Below are positions 22,935 to 35,059 of a stretch of DNA of 64,000 nt, piece by piece. The position numbers and the translations under genes are program-made. Every line of letters begins with the position of its first letter. Within the stretch, counting starts at the first letter, position 1. The DNA comes from Rhexocercosporidium sp. MPI-PUGE-AT-0058 (taxonomy: Eukaryota > Ascomycota > Leotiomycetes > Helotiales). The stretch lies in assembly GCA_020746875.1 (NCBI GenBank), contig JAGTJL010000024.1, positions 372,001 through 436,000 on the forward strand, given 5' to 3'. The notes beneath the pieces are model-generated. The model was given only the letters and a program-made list of their open reading frames with translations, made no database searches and was not told where the DNA came from.

Positions 22935-24181
22935 ATGAGTATCTCCAAGCGCTCCGCCAGAATCGTTATAGAAGAGCGACGATCTGCTCGCCAGAGTAAG
23001 GTAAATAGCTCGATTTTCGATCTATTGGTTTCGATTTATTAATCGGAGATCGACTAATTAAAATCAATTGATTGAAGATTAATTGATTGGAGATCACTTG
23101 ATTGGAGAATAACTGCTGACTTGTAATAAGTCAGAATTATTATAGATAATAAGAAGAAGGTCGCCGCTAAGGCACGATTGTCGGCTGCTTCCGTCCCCGC
23201 CCCCGCTTCTCGCCGTGCCGCTGCTGCTCCCCGGGCTCTAAAGCAGCCAGCAGGTGCTCGTATGGTGGTCTGTCTAAGCTGCATTAATAGCGCCCTCTAA
23301 ATAAAAGGTAGCGGTTAATACTATAATACCGTTAATAAAGGTATTCGCTGCTTCGCTTACTCGTCCGGCCACAAGTGCGTAATTACTCCCGCTATTGCCC
23401 AGGCTTCTTTTCTCGTATATTATAATACGTTAGAGAATAAAGCTGGCAAAAAGGTAAGTCGATTTAGTTGCTTTTTTCTCGCTTTTTAATTTATTATTAA
23501 TTTTTCTAAGAGCTAAAATAATTGAGAATCCCGGTCCGTGCCGCTCTTAAGGGTGGTAATGTTAGTAGAGCTGCTGCTGCTGGCGCTGCTATTGGTTTTA
23601 GTAATAGAGTTGCTTTAGGAGCTGCTAGTGGATTCGGAGGTGATAATAAAGATAATAATAATAAAGAAAACGGTAAGTTATTTACTTTATTTCTAGAAAA
23701 TTAAATTAATTTAATTAATCTCTTAAAAGAAGAAGAAGAGCCTTTGGCTGCTTTTGCAGCTTATGCTCGTATTGCTAGAAAGAAGATCGCTACCGCTGCG
23801 AGTGCTCTCTTCGTTGAGAAGGGTGGTGAAAGAGTAGCTGATTATTCTGCTGCTGCTGCTACTGCTGAAGCTGCTCGCGCTGCTGTTGCTGAGGCTGCTA
23901 CTGGAGCTGCTCGCGCTTATAGTCTTAACTTTAATATTCTAGCCTTCTAAGTTATATCTGCTCGTGGAGTTATTCTTACTCCTGAGTAAGAAGTTCAAGC
24001 TACTCGCGTTAAGGAGTTAGTTAATATAATAATTAATGCTTTAGACGAGCTAGTTCGGGAGGTTTTAGGCCTTTCACCTTTTAATAAATAAGCTGCTCTC
24101 TTATTTTCTAAGGCTTAGGAACTTCTTATTCTTTAAGTATCCCCTTGTATTTTAGAAACTAAAGCTTACGTTTGCTTTTGA
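22935..24181 (+). pseudogene. Antisense, intron-containing passenger gene inside the copia element
   Basis: Unknown function. Proposed exons are 22935-23000, 23154-23453, 23513-23672 and 23730-24181, totalling 326 codons with phases that fit at every junction. The introns start GTAAAT, GTAAGT and GTAAGT; introns 2 and 3 are 59 and 57 nt. Exon 1 is MSISKRSARIVIEERRSARQ. Exon 2 is basic and Ala/Pro-rich, then has CLSC and, 25-30 residues on, CFAYSSGHKC, resembling a Cys/His zinc-binding module (DUF3716-like at best). Exons 3-4 are Ala/Gly-rich, then charged and helical (VQATRVKELVNIIINALDEL). All eight internal stops are TAA or TAG where CAA or CAG fits, the RIP signature, and the terminal stop is TGA. 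It lies opposite to pol, between RNase H and the 3' LTR, and is visibly less mutated than its surroundings. Confidence 0.65.
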
Positions 24182-24419
24182 ATTAAAGAATTGTTAAGAG
24201 TAATTAGCTTTTTAAGATATAGTGATTTATACCCCCGAGCTCAGTTAATCTTTAATAAGATAAAATTATAAATGGAAATTTATAAAAAAGAATTTTACAA
24301 AAGAATATATAATAATATAAATAAAGCTCTTTAATTAAAAAGTAAGCTTATTATATAATTACTCTGAGAATAAATAAAAAGTAAAGAATATATATAAAAG
24401 ACTGCTTTAAAGCGAGTCT

Positions 24420-26300
24420 CTTAAAGGAATTGCTTTAATTAAGCACAAATATCTACTAAGTTAATAAGAGTAATAAATATTTCAAATTTCTGCCGAGAAA
24501 GGTTTTTAATAAGTCCGTCAGCCGGCATATAGCCTATAAGAAGATATTTTATTATAAAAGTGCTTTTTTAAAACTCTTAGCGCAATTATATATTCTGAAT
24601 ATTAACGTAGCGTAACTTAATAAAAATACGTTAATTTTCCCTAATAATCAATCGAATCGTTTATTAATTATTACAGAAAATTATCTAAGCTGTTCTTATA
24701 TTAAGGCGTAATTCTTAAAAGAATCGCTGAAGTACTATAAGTTCCTTACCGGTGCGCTTAACTCCAAGAAGCTCTACTTATATTATAAACGTAGTAATTA
24801 TATTTTATAAAATTGCTTTTTAAAGAATTAAACTTTTAAAAAGTATAAAGATATATTCATTAAAAGATTATTTTATTTCGATATTATCCGCAAAAGAAGT
24901 ATCTAATATTATTATAAGGTAAGAGTCGCGCAGCTTATAGCTGTAAATAATCGTTAAGAAATAAATGCCGAAAAAGTAATGAATTATTTAATTAATTACA
25001 GCTAGATGCTCTCGGGAAGGATTAATTAAGAAGTGAGAAAGCCTTAAAGTAGTAAAAGCAACGTCTGCGCGTAATATAATTGCAATATAAAGCATTAATT
25101 TAATCTTCTTTTAAAATTCCTTAATTTAAACTAAAGTGGCCTATTCTTAATTCTTTAATAGCTCGACTTAAGATAATAATATACTTAGGCAATTTCTATC
25201 TACTAACTTAAATCGAAGAGTAACCTTTTGAATATAAGTGTTATATATTAAAGAAATAGTCTTTACTAATCAATCTTTAATAATACGAACGCTTAAGAAC
25301 CACTCCGTTTACTCTCCTTCGGTAAGCTTATATATTGTATTCAAGCCGTCGATAATTAGTTTAGCGTCTTTGAAAGCCGAACTGTGGTAGAGCACCTGAA
25401 TATCGTCGATATAAAATATTATAAACGCCGTACGTTGCTCGTTTATAAATATATAAGGCTCCTTTTTATAAGCGATCAACCTTAAAATTATCAAAGTATA
25501 AGTAAAATCATTATACTATAACGCCGGTAAGTTCCTGAGTCCGTAAAGTGCGCGATTAACTTCTACTACCTTTCCGTCTTATTTAAAGCCGTCCGGTAAA
25601 TAGCAGCGTACGCGAGCACTTATCTCATTTTGTTTAGTATTAATAAAAGCATTTATTATATTAAATTAAATTATTTCTAAATTAAATTAAGCTATAATAG
25701 CTATAGCGGTTCTGAAGAAGTAAGCAGTTAAAGTAGCTGCATATATTAATAAAATTGACGTTTCAGGCTATAAGTCTCTTCTTATAACGACTCGGGAGCG
25801 ATAGCGGGTTAAATACTCTGACGAATCGACTTTAGCGTGAAATACTTATTTTAAGAGAATTAGTTGCTCGGTAGTAAAAGTATATTTAACGACTCTTTAA
25901 TAGTTGCGCGATTTAAGGTTAATAATCTTCTTAATAGCATCGGCTCGGAAGTGCTTTTTTAACGGGTAGTCCCTAAGGTCTTTCTAATTTAATAAGTCCT
26001 TAAGTATTTGTGATTAATAAATCCGTAAGAGCTTAATTAATCGTCGAATTTCAATATTTTTAAGCACAGACGTTAATATAATAGCGTGAATTGCGCTTAA
26101 ATCTTTTCCGTCTTTTTGTATTAGTTCTTGATTAGGCCAGAAAGTCCTTAGAAAATCCTTTAAGTACTCGCGGTTACTTGACGGTTATAATAATTCTGTA
26201 ATTAGCTTTTTTATAATTATTATATAAACGCTTTAATTCGGTTTCGTTATCTTATTATTAACTCGAGTTTTTCGACTTTTATTAGTTGCTCGGTCTTTTA
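24420..26300 (-). pseudogene. Copia reverse transcriptase and RNase H, RIP-mutated
   Basis: The best open part is 25494-25309, reading AYKKEPYIFINEQRTAFIIF then YIDDIQVLYH and IDGLNTIYKLTEGE. This is the RVT_2 palm with the YxDD catalytic pair, in which the usual Val is Ile. Downstream on the minus strand the RNase H C-terminus reads MPADGLIKNLSRQKFEIFIT. Stops are overwhelmingly TAA. Non-functional. Confidence 0.85.
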
Positions 26301-27199
26301 TTCTTTTCTTCTTAAGAAGTTTAAATAAGCCGGAATTTAATTTAATTAAAGCCGGGAATAATAAGCGTAAACCTGACTCTTCGTCTTCTTTTGATTTTAA
26401 TAATTACGAATACTCCTTGTACTTAGTTACTTAAAGTAAAGCTTCCAATTGCTTAAAGCCGATACTTTCTTTAAGTGCTCTCCGACGCTTAAAACCGCGC
26501 TCTCGGTCGTATAGCCTTCTAGAATAAATTATAACTTGTAATATTGACTTCCGCTTAAGGCTTATATTATTCTAGAAGTTTAATATATTACGTAAGATAC
26601 CTCTTTTAATTGCGCTCTTAGACGCTAATTATCTTGAAATATCGGCTCGTTTTAAGACCTAATTAAAGTACTTATAAGTAAGAAGTCTAATATTCTTTCT
26701 TAGCTGAATTACCCCTGAGTTCTTGCTAACGAGCGGCTGAATAGAATTAAAAGTTATTAAATTAATTAAAAGTAGCGTATTTACTTCTATTAATTCAGTT
26801 AAAAGGGGAGTAGATAGCTCCACCTCCGAGCTTGAAAGCTTAATTAGAAGTTTTAATACCTTCGAGCTTATAGGCTCGTCGACTTCTATAGCGCTTATTG
26901 CTTTGCTTAGTTATTCTCCGTTCGGAGTAATAAACGGTATTTTTAATTCTAATATATTAAGTGCGCTTAATTAATTAATTATAATAAAACTAGCGTCTTA
27001 ATCTCCTTTTTCTTTTTTTAATATTTCCGCAAGATCTTTTAATATTAAGCGCGGTTAGCCGATCGCTTTTTTTATATTTAAAAAGCTTAAATAAAAGAAG
27101 GTTTCGTTAAAAGTAATATTCTGAATTATTATTACATATTATAATTAAAGCACCCAGATCTTATAAATATTAAATAAAACGTATTTAATTAAGTAATTA

Positions 27200-27910
27200 A
27201 AGTACGCTCGCGGGTTGACTTTAAAAGCTCTCTTTTGGCGGAGAGCTTCTCGGTCTTTAATTATAAAATAAATTTTATAGCCGTACGTATATAAGTTGCT
27301 TTAGTTAGGCCGTAAATCGGTTATCAGCTTTAGCGTGAGCTTAAGGTCGTAATACCGAAAATACTGCCTAAACTAAGCTTAAAATACTTCGTTAGGACTT
27401 TTAAAACCTTTACGAGTAAATAGACTTATATTATAAAGAATAATTGCCGCCATTACTAATTCCGTTTAAAGCGCCCGGGGTAAGTTAGCGGAAAGGCGCA
27501 TTTTAATTGATTTATCGATTATTTCTTTACTTGCGCGCTCAGTTCTTCCATTAGGTTAGTATATATATAAGGAGGTAGATTTAATATTAATATTACTTTC
27601 CTTATATTACTTTTCATATTTAATTAATTTATTAATCCTTATAATTAAAGTATTATTATCTTAGCGTATTTTGCAAACCGAGAGCCCGAATTAGCGTCTT
27701 ATCCACGCTTTAAATAATTTAAGAGTATTTAAGACGGCGATTAACCTTTTAGTTTTTAAAAACCGCTCGTAGAATTTCTTATTATATTTGTCCTTAATTA
27801 ATAGAAGCCAGCTATTCCCGTTAAAACTTATTAAAAAGTCGAATAAATCCTAAGAAATGCGGTAAAAAGGACGGGTAATTGCTTTCTTTAATTGACAACG
27901 ACTTGTTATT
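27200..27910 (-). pseudogene. Copia integrase core, RIP-mutated
   Basis: Minus-strand fragments read FLISFNGNSWLLLIKD, LNTLKLFKAWI, FGLSVCKIR then DN (second catalytic Asp context), and YTNLMEELSAQVKK, which corresponds to the 'YTPEQNGxxERxxK' block with the catalytic Glu. Many TAA stops; non-functional. Confidence 0.75.
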
Positions 27911-28296
27911 TATTATATAATAGCTACCGTATAATACTTGCATTTCAACCGGGTTAAACTTTAAATCTCGATATTACGCGTATTTTTCATTAGGTTTTCT
28001 AAGGCTTCTTTTCTTAAGTGACCTGCGCGTAGATATTATAAGTAAGCTTCGTCGACTTATGGCTTTAAATATCGTCTGTTCGACTGAAAGCCTTAGCGGA
28101 TACTCCTTTCTAGCGTTAGAAATATTAGAAAACTATGATTTGAGCGAGTCAAAATACGGCGAGCAGTTAGAAAAACCGAAGAGTAGTTGAAAGGCTTATA
28201 TTCAAAGAAAGCTAAGTTAAATTATCGTTATAATTACTTTAAAATTAGATTGTCTTCAGTTATTCCCGTGCGTAAAATGTAATTTAAATTATTATA

Positions 28297-28614
28297 TTAA
28301 ACTCTTGCTTGCAGAAGACGAGCTTTTAAAATAATATTAATATTAAAGCCTTTAATAACTGCGACGTTCGAAAGGGTTAAATCGCTTATATTCAGACCGT
28401 TAAGGCCGTGGAAAGCACTTTTAAAGACTCGAGTACCGCGGCCTTTAATTATTAAGCTTGACGTTCCGGTTTTAACGCTATCGTCCGTAATGGATTTAAT
28501 AAAGCTTCCGGGGACGAGGAGAGCTTCTGAATTTATTAAATAAGTAATAATTCCGTTATTGAGCAAGGTGCTGTCTGCGAGCGGATGGCGATCCATATTT
28601 ATGGTAGCGTACAC
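28297..28614 (-). pseudogene. Copia protease region
   Basis: An open stretch of 105 codons reads HPLADSTLLNNGIITYLINS ... DLTLSNVAVIKGFNINIILK. The family's catalytic D-S/T-G motif is expected at 'LLDSG/LLDNG'. Here it is LLNNG, so the catalytic Asp codon has been mutated to Asn (GAC/GAT to AAC/AAT), as G-to-A RIP would do. The flanking 'SEALL' and 'NVAVI-GF-INII' blocks match copia proteases. Confidence 0.8.
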
Positions 28615-30299
28615 CCCCGCAGCAGTGAAAGCTTCGTCGAGAAATTCAGGGCTTATAAGATAAGCCTGAACGTTTTTAAGATATTTTACTTTTATTAGAG
28701 TAGCTAGCTTTAGAGCTATAGGAGCTGCTGGTGCCTGAGTATAAAAAGAATTACCGGAAAGTGGTCCGGAAGCCAGTTGCGCTATTAGTAGTATATTCCC
28801 GCTGAGTTTAGTAATTTTTCGGCGGAGGTTAGGGAAGTCGCTTTCTAATCGGAGTCGAGTTTTTTTAATTTCTTTTATTAATAGTAGGTTCCTGAGGTTG
28901 CTCGCCGTCGAGCCGTCGTAGTAATACCGAAGTCTGTGATAATTAATAGCTTTATAATAGTGAAAGCGATACTTGCACGGGCAGGTATTTGCTCGCGTAT
29001 TTAGCGACTGGTTTCGTTGAATCGACGGGATTGCGGGAGCATTTAATCTTTCTTCAAAAGTGGTATATAAGCTTATTATCTTTTATTATCTAGAAGCTAT
29101 AAGTGATTCCTCGTTGAGAGTAAATAATTAGTTAACGTAATTAAGTAAAAAGTATTGGTTTGCTACCCCGAGAGTATTATCTCTTAGTAATTTAGAATGC
29201 CGTTCGCGCGCCTATTCCGGTGCGAGCTTCTTTTGCACCGCTTTAATAAATTTAAGTATTACTAGCGGTCCTTTGACGTTTAGTAAATTATATAAGAGAG
29301 CATTTTGATAGGCCGCTTTCTATTCTTAGAGCTATTTCTTAAGATTAACTCGCCTTACCTTAATAACAGCGAGCTTCTTCTTATAAGTAGATTGCGCTAG
29401 CGTGCGAGTACTTATTTCCGAAGGGGCGTAATCTCTTTTAAGGATCCGGAGGAGCAATTGAAGAGTTTATGACTTTAATTAAGGGTTTCCGTTTATTATC
29501 TCGGTTAACTGCTTTTTTTCTATACGAGCTTGCTCGTTTTCGTATTTTTTAATTACTTTTTAATAAATAGAAGGATTAACTGTCTCCTGAATCTACTTAT
29601 AAGCTGCCTTATAAGCTCGAGCCTTTTCCGTCTATTATATGAGCTTTCTTACGTGTTCTTTTATGAGAGTAGTATGTATTAAAGTTATATTCTTAATTAT
29701 AGCTTTTGCTAGTGGTAATGCGCTCGGCTTAAAGCTTTTTTTTATAAAGTCGCGAGTATTTTCGTCTTATTTCGCCTGAGCCTGAAAGTTGTATTTAATA
29801 GTTTCTTTATCTTATTATACTCTTAAATCGTTTAGCGATAAGGGTTTCGGTTCGGCGTCGAGAAGGTTAAGAGCAATTAGTAACGCAGGGTCTACCGAAT
29901 TCCATATTTTATAAAAGATATAAAAGGATTTAAACGCCTGATATTAAGGAGTTTAAGTGCGCTTATTATAATTAAGAGGAGTTCGATTATTTAAAAAAGA
30001 AGCTAAAATTAAGTTTATTATAGCGAAGGAGTTGCTTTCTGAGCTCCGAGTATTCGATAAAGGAGGAAGGACTAAAGAGGTATCGAGTCTAGTTACTCGG
30101 CTTTTATACTTGTCCAGAGTGGAATCGAAGAGTTAGTAGAAAACAGCGGTGTGAATTATATTTTATAATAAGGTAGAAAACTCTATAACGTATAATAGAT
30201 ACTCTTTACTTATAAACTTGCCTTACAGGCTTCATTTAAATTAATAGCGCACAGAGGGAAGAATATTAACTTAATAGCTTCGTCAACGGAGCTTATAAT

Positions 30300-30483
30300 T
30301 ATGGTGAAGAAGTGGATTAAAGCATTACGAGCAGTTATAATTAAATTAAAATTATTAATTATTATTTTAAAAGCTCCAAGAATTAGGAGAAGATAATTGT
30401 TCTCCTGAAGGCGGTCTACAGTAGCAGAACTTAATTAAGTCACGTGCAGTGCTAAGAGAGCAGCTGCCCGTGCCTATACGACA
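30300..30483 (-). repeat. 5' LTR of the copia element
   Basis: 184 bp, same length as the LTR at 22491. It ends CCTATACGACA on the plus strand, immediately before TSD GAGTA. Inside it, on the minus strand, ATTATAAGCTCCGTTGACG occupies the primer-binding position. I did not match it to a particular tRNA. Confidence 0.9.
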
Positions 30484-31791
30484 GAGTAATAATATAATAA
30501 TCTTTATAAAATAAGTCGAATTCAGGCGTTACGTAGCTTTTATATCCGTTAAGAATTAAAAGCCGATATACACCCTTTATATAATCTTTTTATATACGGA
30601 TAAAATACGTCTGTGAGTTAAATTAGGCCTAATTAATTAGTCGTCCAGTTATTATTATTAACTATAATTATTTAATTAAATAATAAAGAATCGAGATATT
30701 AAGAAGAAATATAAGTTTTACTTTTAAATATAATTATTAAGGGAAGCGATCGACCGCCCGAATTAATACACTTAATAGCCGTGATTTATTTTCGGTTCTT
30801 AAGTTAAATTATAACGGGTTATATAACTCGTTTAAAAGCCGTAATAATCTTTATAATTAAGATTACGCTTATTTAAAAGCTTATCTTATTAAAATTATAA
30901 ATATTTTCGTCTTAAATCTTATATTTTACAACCGTATTTTATCTAAGTCGGAACTAGTCTCGAATAATTATAAAATCTTCGCTAAAAGCACGTTTATAAT
31001 TGTATTTCCGGTTATATTAAGTCCGTAAAGAATTATAGCGTTAAACGAAGTTATATAGCCACCGAACTTTAATTATACGCGTAAACGACGCGTCCGTATC
31101 GGTCCGTTTTTAAAAAAGTAACGTAATTATATTTCGAATTAAAGCCGTACGGGTTAATAAACTTCGTTCGTTTATAAATAAAATCTAATTAATAATTATT
31201 AATTCTTCCGTAATTATAAGTTTATAATTTATAAACCGATATTCTTATCGAGAAAAGCGTTCTTAAAAACGCGTCTATAATATTAATTCGGAGATATTAT
31301 ACGTGTTCGCTGCACTTTAAATACTTATAAAATAGCTTAAATTATACGAATTAATTGCGAGAGCTATTCGGCCTTCTTTAAAAGCCAATTAAGCATTAGT
31401 TAAGATATAACTAATTAAATAAGGTAAAAGTGGTGGTATTAGTAGGGCGTGCGCACCTTATATGCATGCGCAGCTTACTTATTAAGTAAGTTAATATTAA
31501 TATCGCTTTCGATAATTATAACTTCGAGATTCCTACGGGGGTTTAGAGCTTCGTTACTTAATTTAAAGAATATAATATAACTGATTCTTTATCGCGCGTT
31601 TATTTTAAGTTTAATAAGAAAAATACCGATTAGATTTCTTTTTTATTAATACTTTTTTATAAGTTATATTTTTCTTTTAAAATATTAATAATATATTAAT
31701 AAAATGAAAGAATTCAAAAAGTTTTATAAAAGTGTAATACGTTTAATCGTTAATATATTTAAGTTTAAGAATACGTATATTATTACTTTTA

Positions 31792-34072
31792 GGGCACAGC
31801 TAAATCGTTATACGTGAATCGCTAAATAGTTATACGCTAAGAAAGCGAGCTGAAAATGAAAGATACATTTATTATTACTAAAATTTATATAAATAGTTAT
31901 ATATAATATATAATTCCAGTTATATTAATTTATTAAAATTATTATTTATTTTAAAATCTATATTTTATATATACACCTTAATATTATTAATTACCTCTCG
32001 CTGTATTATAACTGTAGTAATTATATTAATATCTTTAATATTATTTGTTTAATATATTAATAAAATGTTTTATATATATATCTTTTCTCGACGTATACCT
32101 AGTTTATATAAATCCCAATGTTTAAGCTTTAGTCTTTATAATATAAGAATAATTATAGAAAGGCTATTTTATATTATAAAAGTCTGGTTAAGTAATATAA
32201 GGGTAAAGCTAAAAGAGAGTTTAAAAATAAGGGATTTCGACGAGTATTAAAAGGAGCTACGCGCGAGCTTTTACTTAAAGTACCTTTTGGCCTTCCCTTT
32301 CCTTTTACTTTTATTAAATTTAAAAGTAAGAGAGGCGTAAGACTAATTAATAGCTTAAGAGGAATATTTGATTAAAGCTTATTATAATATTAATAAAGAT
32401 GAATATTATTTAAAAAAAATTACTTTACCTTTTTATTTTCTTTTTTAAATAATATAAAAGCAAAGTAAACTAAATGTCAATTATATAATATATATATAGC
32501 CGTTTAAAAGAAGCCCTTAATTAGGAAGCTTATTAGTTTCTTATATAATTTTTAATAAATTCTGGCTGTAAATAAATTAAAGGACAGTAATAAAAAGGAG
32601 GATATTTATATTATATTTAGGGCGTAATTATTACTAAGTAATAGTTATATAAATGCCGGTATATTAAGCGGTCTAAAAAAGTTGTATTTTAAAGAATATA
32701 CCTCGAAGGTCTGTATGCCCACGCTATAAATATAGCTTTAAAATAATATAATAACCTTTAATAAGATTTATAATAATAACCTCGAAGTGATTTAATTAGT
32801 TAACTTAAAAGATTATAAGCTTTTCTTTTTATAAAAGCTAAGTGTTTTTATAGTAATTTATTGCTTATAATAAGAACCGGACTCTTATTTCTTTTCATAA
32901 TTTATTATACGCTTGCTTTATTATATTGATTAGTAATATATTTTAGTAGCTAAAGAATGCCTAGAACTTCGGATGCCGTATCTATTTCTTATCTTTTCTT
33001 TTAATTAAACTTAAAAAGTATTTCTTAATCTTTATTAATACATTTATATTAACGTATTATCGGCAGAGAATATGTCGAGAATTTAAGAAATTATATATTT
33101 AAACATTTTATTAAAGTTAATTTATTATTTATTATAATAAAAACTGACTTTAAAATAGTGTTTTTAATTATTAAAGACCGAAGCTAAGTAATAGCCTAAT
33201 CATAATCCTCTTAAGTCTCTCTTAACAGGAATGCTAATTAAAGTTAGACTATTATATTATTCTCTATTATTCTGTATATATTTAATAATAGCATATTAAA
33301 TCGATTAGTTTTATATATATAATCGAGGAGTAAGACATCGGAATACTACTTCTAAAGCTCGAGGGAAATAAGGTAAATAAAGAAGAGTCGTTATAAGAGA
33401 CCGCTTTAAAAGTAATATTAAAGATGAAAATCGTTGGCTTGCAATTCTTATATAATTTATTACTTAAACTATAAATAATTATTATTAAAGTAAAATACTT
33501 TTATAAATTATTAAATAAAGGTCTTCTTATTTAATTATTTTATACGCTCTTTTATAATAAAATTTAAGATATTTTAAAGACTAACGTAATACTTAAGTCT
33601 TTCTTTTATAAAGTTAATAAAATCTAAGTATTTAAGAGACTAGCTTTAGTTAAGGTATTAATTAAGGCACGAATCTCTGCGGAGGTAGAAGCAATTCTAT
33701 GTATTAAATGGGCTATAAAATCTGTAAAGGCTGTATAATTATATATAGCTTTTAATACCTTTACTTATTATTCCCTTAAAACTCTGTCTTTTATAAGAGT
33801 GACTTTCATTAAATAGCCACATTTCTTTAAGCTTATATTTTAACGCTTTTTAAAAGAGTATATATTCTTTTGCTTTTCTTTTAAGTTATATTTACTTGCG
33901 CGATCGCAGATAAATAATGCACGGAATAATTTAATATCCCGTTATTTAAAAGTATAATTATCAGCTTTTATATGCGCCTGACATATAATAAATCCAGTAG
34001 TAATATCATTATAAAATACTATAAGAAGCGTAAGGCTATAAGGTCAGGAAATAAAAGCTATTGAAGTGGTAA

Positions 34073-34146
<74 letters not shown>

Positions 34147-34362
34147 ATAACTTAAATTATTTACTTACGTAATTTAAATAGCTTTAATTTTAATTTTAAG
34201 AGCTGATTATATAATTATGAATTTATGAAATATATAAGAGGCCCTTGCTGCGTAATATAAATTAGTATAACACGGCAAGGTTAATAAATAACACTCGCTA
34301 AGTTAATATAATTTTAATATATGGCCATTTAGCGATTCACGTATAGCGATTTAGCTATGCCC
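31792..34362 (-). mobile_element. MULE5: Mutator-like element, 2,571 bp, minus strand
   Basis: Termini are GGCACAGCTAAATCG-type repeats at the left (31792 onward) and their inverse ending TTTAGCTATGCCC at 34362. TSD is TACTTTTA at 31784-31791 and 34363-34370. The interior aligns in reverse orientation with MULE1: minus-strand transposase pieces matching the KDISNLI region at about 33.6 kb and the RPKGA-type C-terminal region at about 32.3 kb. It holds a GTA microsatellite at 34076-34146. RIP has closed the reading frame. Confidence 0.85.
34076..34146. repeat. (GTA)n microsatellite
   Basis: About 22 near-perfect GTA triplets inside MULE5. The equivalent position in related copies has shorter ACT/ATT triplet runs (55103-55125 in MULE1 and 53904-53942 in MULE2). 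The triplet tract is therefore an inherited part of the family that has expanded here. Confidence 0.9.
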
Positions 34363-34479
34363 TACTTTTATTTCCGAGTTTAATTAAATTACGAATAATT
34401 TAAGAAAGGAATTAATAATAGAGATTTAGTTATGTTACGAAGTTATAATAGCTATTATAAGTGTTCCGTGCCTATTCCG

Positions 34480-34735
34480 TGTCATATGTATTCCCATTTA
34501 TTCTATTTATACGGAATCGGGCCCGTAATATAAAAGGGCTAAGGCTTTTATAATATTAATAGAATTAGTTTTACTTATATTTTTAATTACGTTAGCTTTT
34601 TATTTTTTTTTATAAATAATCTTTTTTATATATACGCTTTTCTTTTAAACTTTTTTAAAAGCCAGAAATTAATTCTTTAAATATATTTATTTTAAACTTT
34701 TATAAAGCTTTACTTATTATGAAATTTATTTAATA
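34480..34735 (+). repeat. 5' LTR of the complete gypsy element
   Basis: Begins TGTCATATGTATTCCC and ends TTTATTTAATA. It contains the conserved GGAATCGGGCCCGTAATAT block followed by an AT-rich stretch. It is less RIP-mutated than its partner at 43771. Confidence 0.9.
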
Positions 34736-35059
34736 AATTAATTTTTTTATTTTATAAAAAAGTAATATAAAAAGTAAAAGAATAGTTCTTTATTAAGTAA
34801 TTATACTTAATAACGCTAGACTTGCGGGTAATACTTGCTTCGGCGGTGCCGCTTATAATATTCTTTATAAGATTATAGAATTTATAAATTTCTTTTATAT
34901 AATTAAAAGCGAAAGCGCTTTTAATAACGAATTACTTTAAAATACTTATAGCGATAATAATAAGGAATCTTTTTATATTTATAATTAATTCGTTTATATT
35001 TATAAAAAGAAAAGTAAAGCTATAATTTAAATTAAAAGTGATTTAAATATATTTAATTA

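Larger units (their letters stand above)
22491..30483 (-). mobile_element. Complete Ty1/copia retrotransposon, minus strand, with antisense passenger gene
   Basis: LTRs of 184 bp lie at 22491-22674 and 30300-30483. TSD is GAGTA at 22486-22490 and 30484-30488. A purine tract (minus strand TTAGGGGGTG, 22684-22675) precedes the 22491 LTR and fixes the orientation as minus. Minus-strand domains in order are: gag region about 30.2-28.7 kb; protease at 28614-28297; integrase about 27.9-27.2 kb; reverse transcriptase about 26.3-25.2 kb (FYIDDIQVLYH, a YVDD-type active site); and the end of RNase H about 24.6-24.42 kb (MPADGLIKNLSRQKFEIFIT). All are interrupted by RIP stops. About 1.75 kb remains between RNase H and the 3' LTR, far more than usual, and it holds the antisense gene described separately. 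Confidence 0.9.
19208..31491. mobile_element. TIR element A (TA-specific), 12.3 kb including two nested insertions
   Basis: Inverted termini begin ACGTACTTAATAAGTAAGCT and extend for about 50-60 bp, including TGCGCATG-type words. TA duplications lie at 19206-19207 and 31492-31493. The body is split by element C (19383-21812) and a copia retrotransposon (22491-30483). Without these and their TSDs the element is 1,854 bp, matching element B (58113-59972, 1,860 bp), whose interior aligns with the remaining pieces (for example 22040-22480 with 58490-58970, and 30489-31400 with 58980-59900). TIR length, TA target and size are typical of fungal Tc1/mariner-type (Fot1/Pot2-like) elements. The RIP-ruined transposase frame was not identified with confidence. 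Confidence 0.85.

Noticed and set aside
23054..23284. Minus-strand Ala/Arg-rich frame of 76 codons
   Set aside because: Complement of the Ala/Pro-rich exon 2 of the antisense passenger gene; the plus-strand model has spliceable, phase-consistent exons.
32065..32250. 61-codon plus-strand frame in MULE5
   Set aside because: MULE5 transposase runs on the minus strand here; the frame is a chance opening in AT-rich sequence.
34076..34146. CRISPR-like or regulatory array
   Set aside because: Simple GTA microsatellite without spacers, in a eukaryotic transposon.
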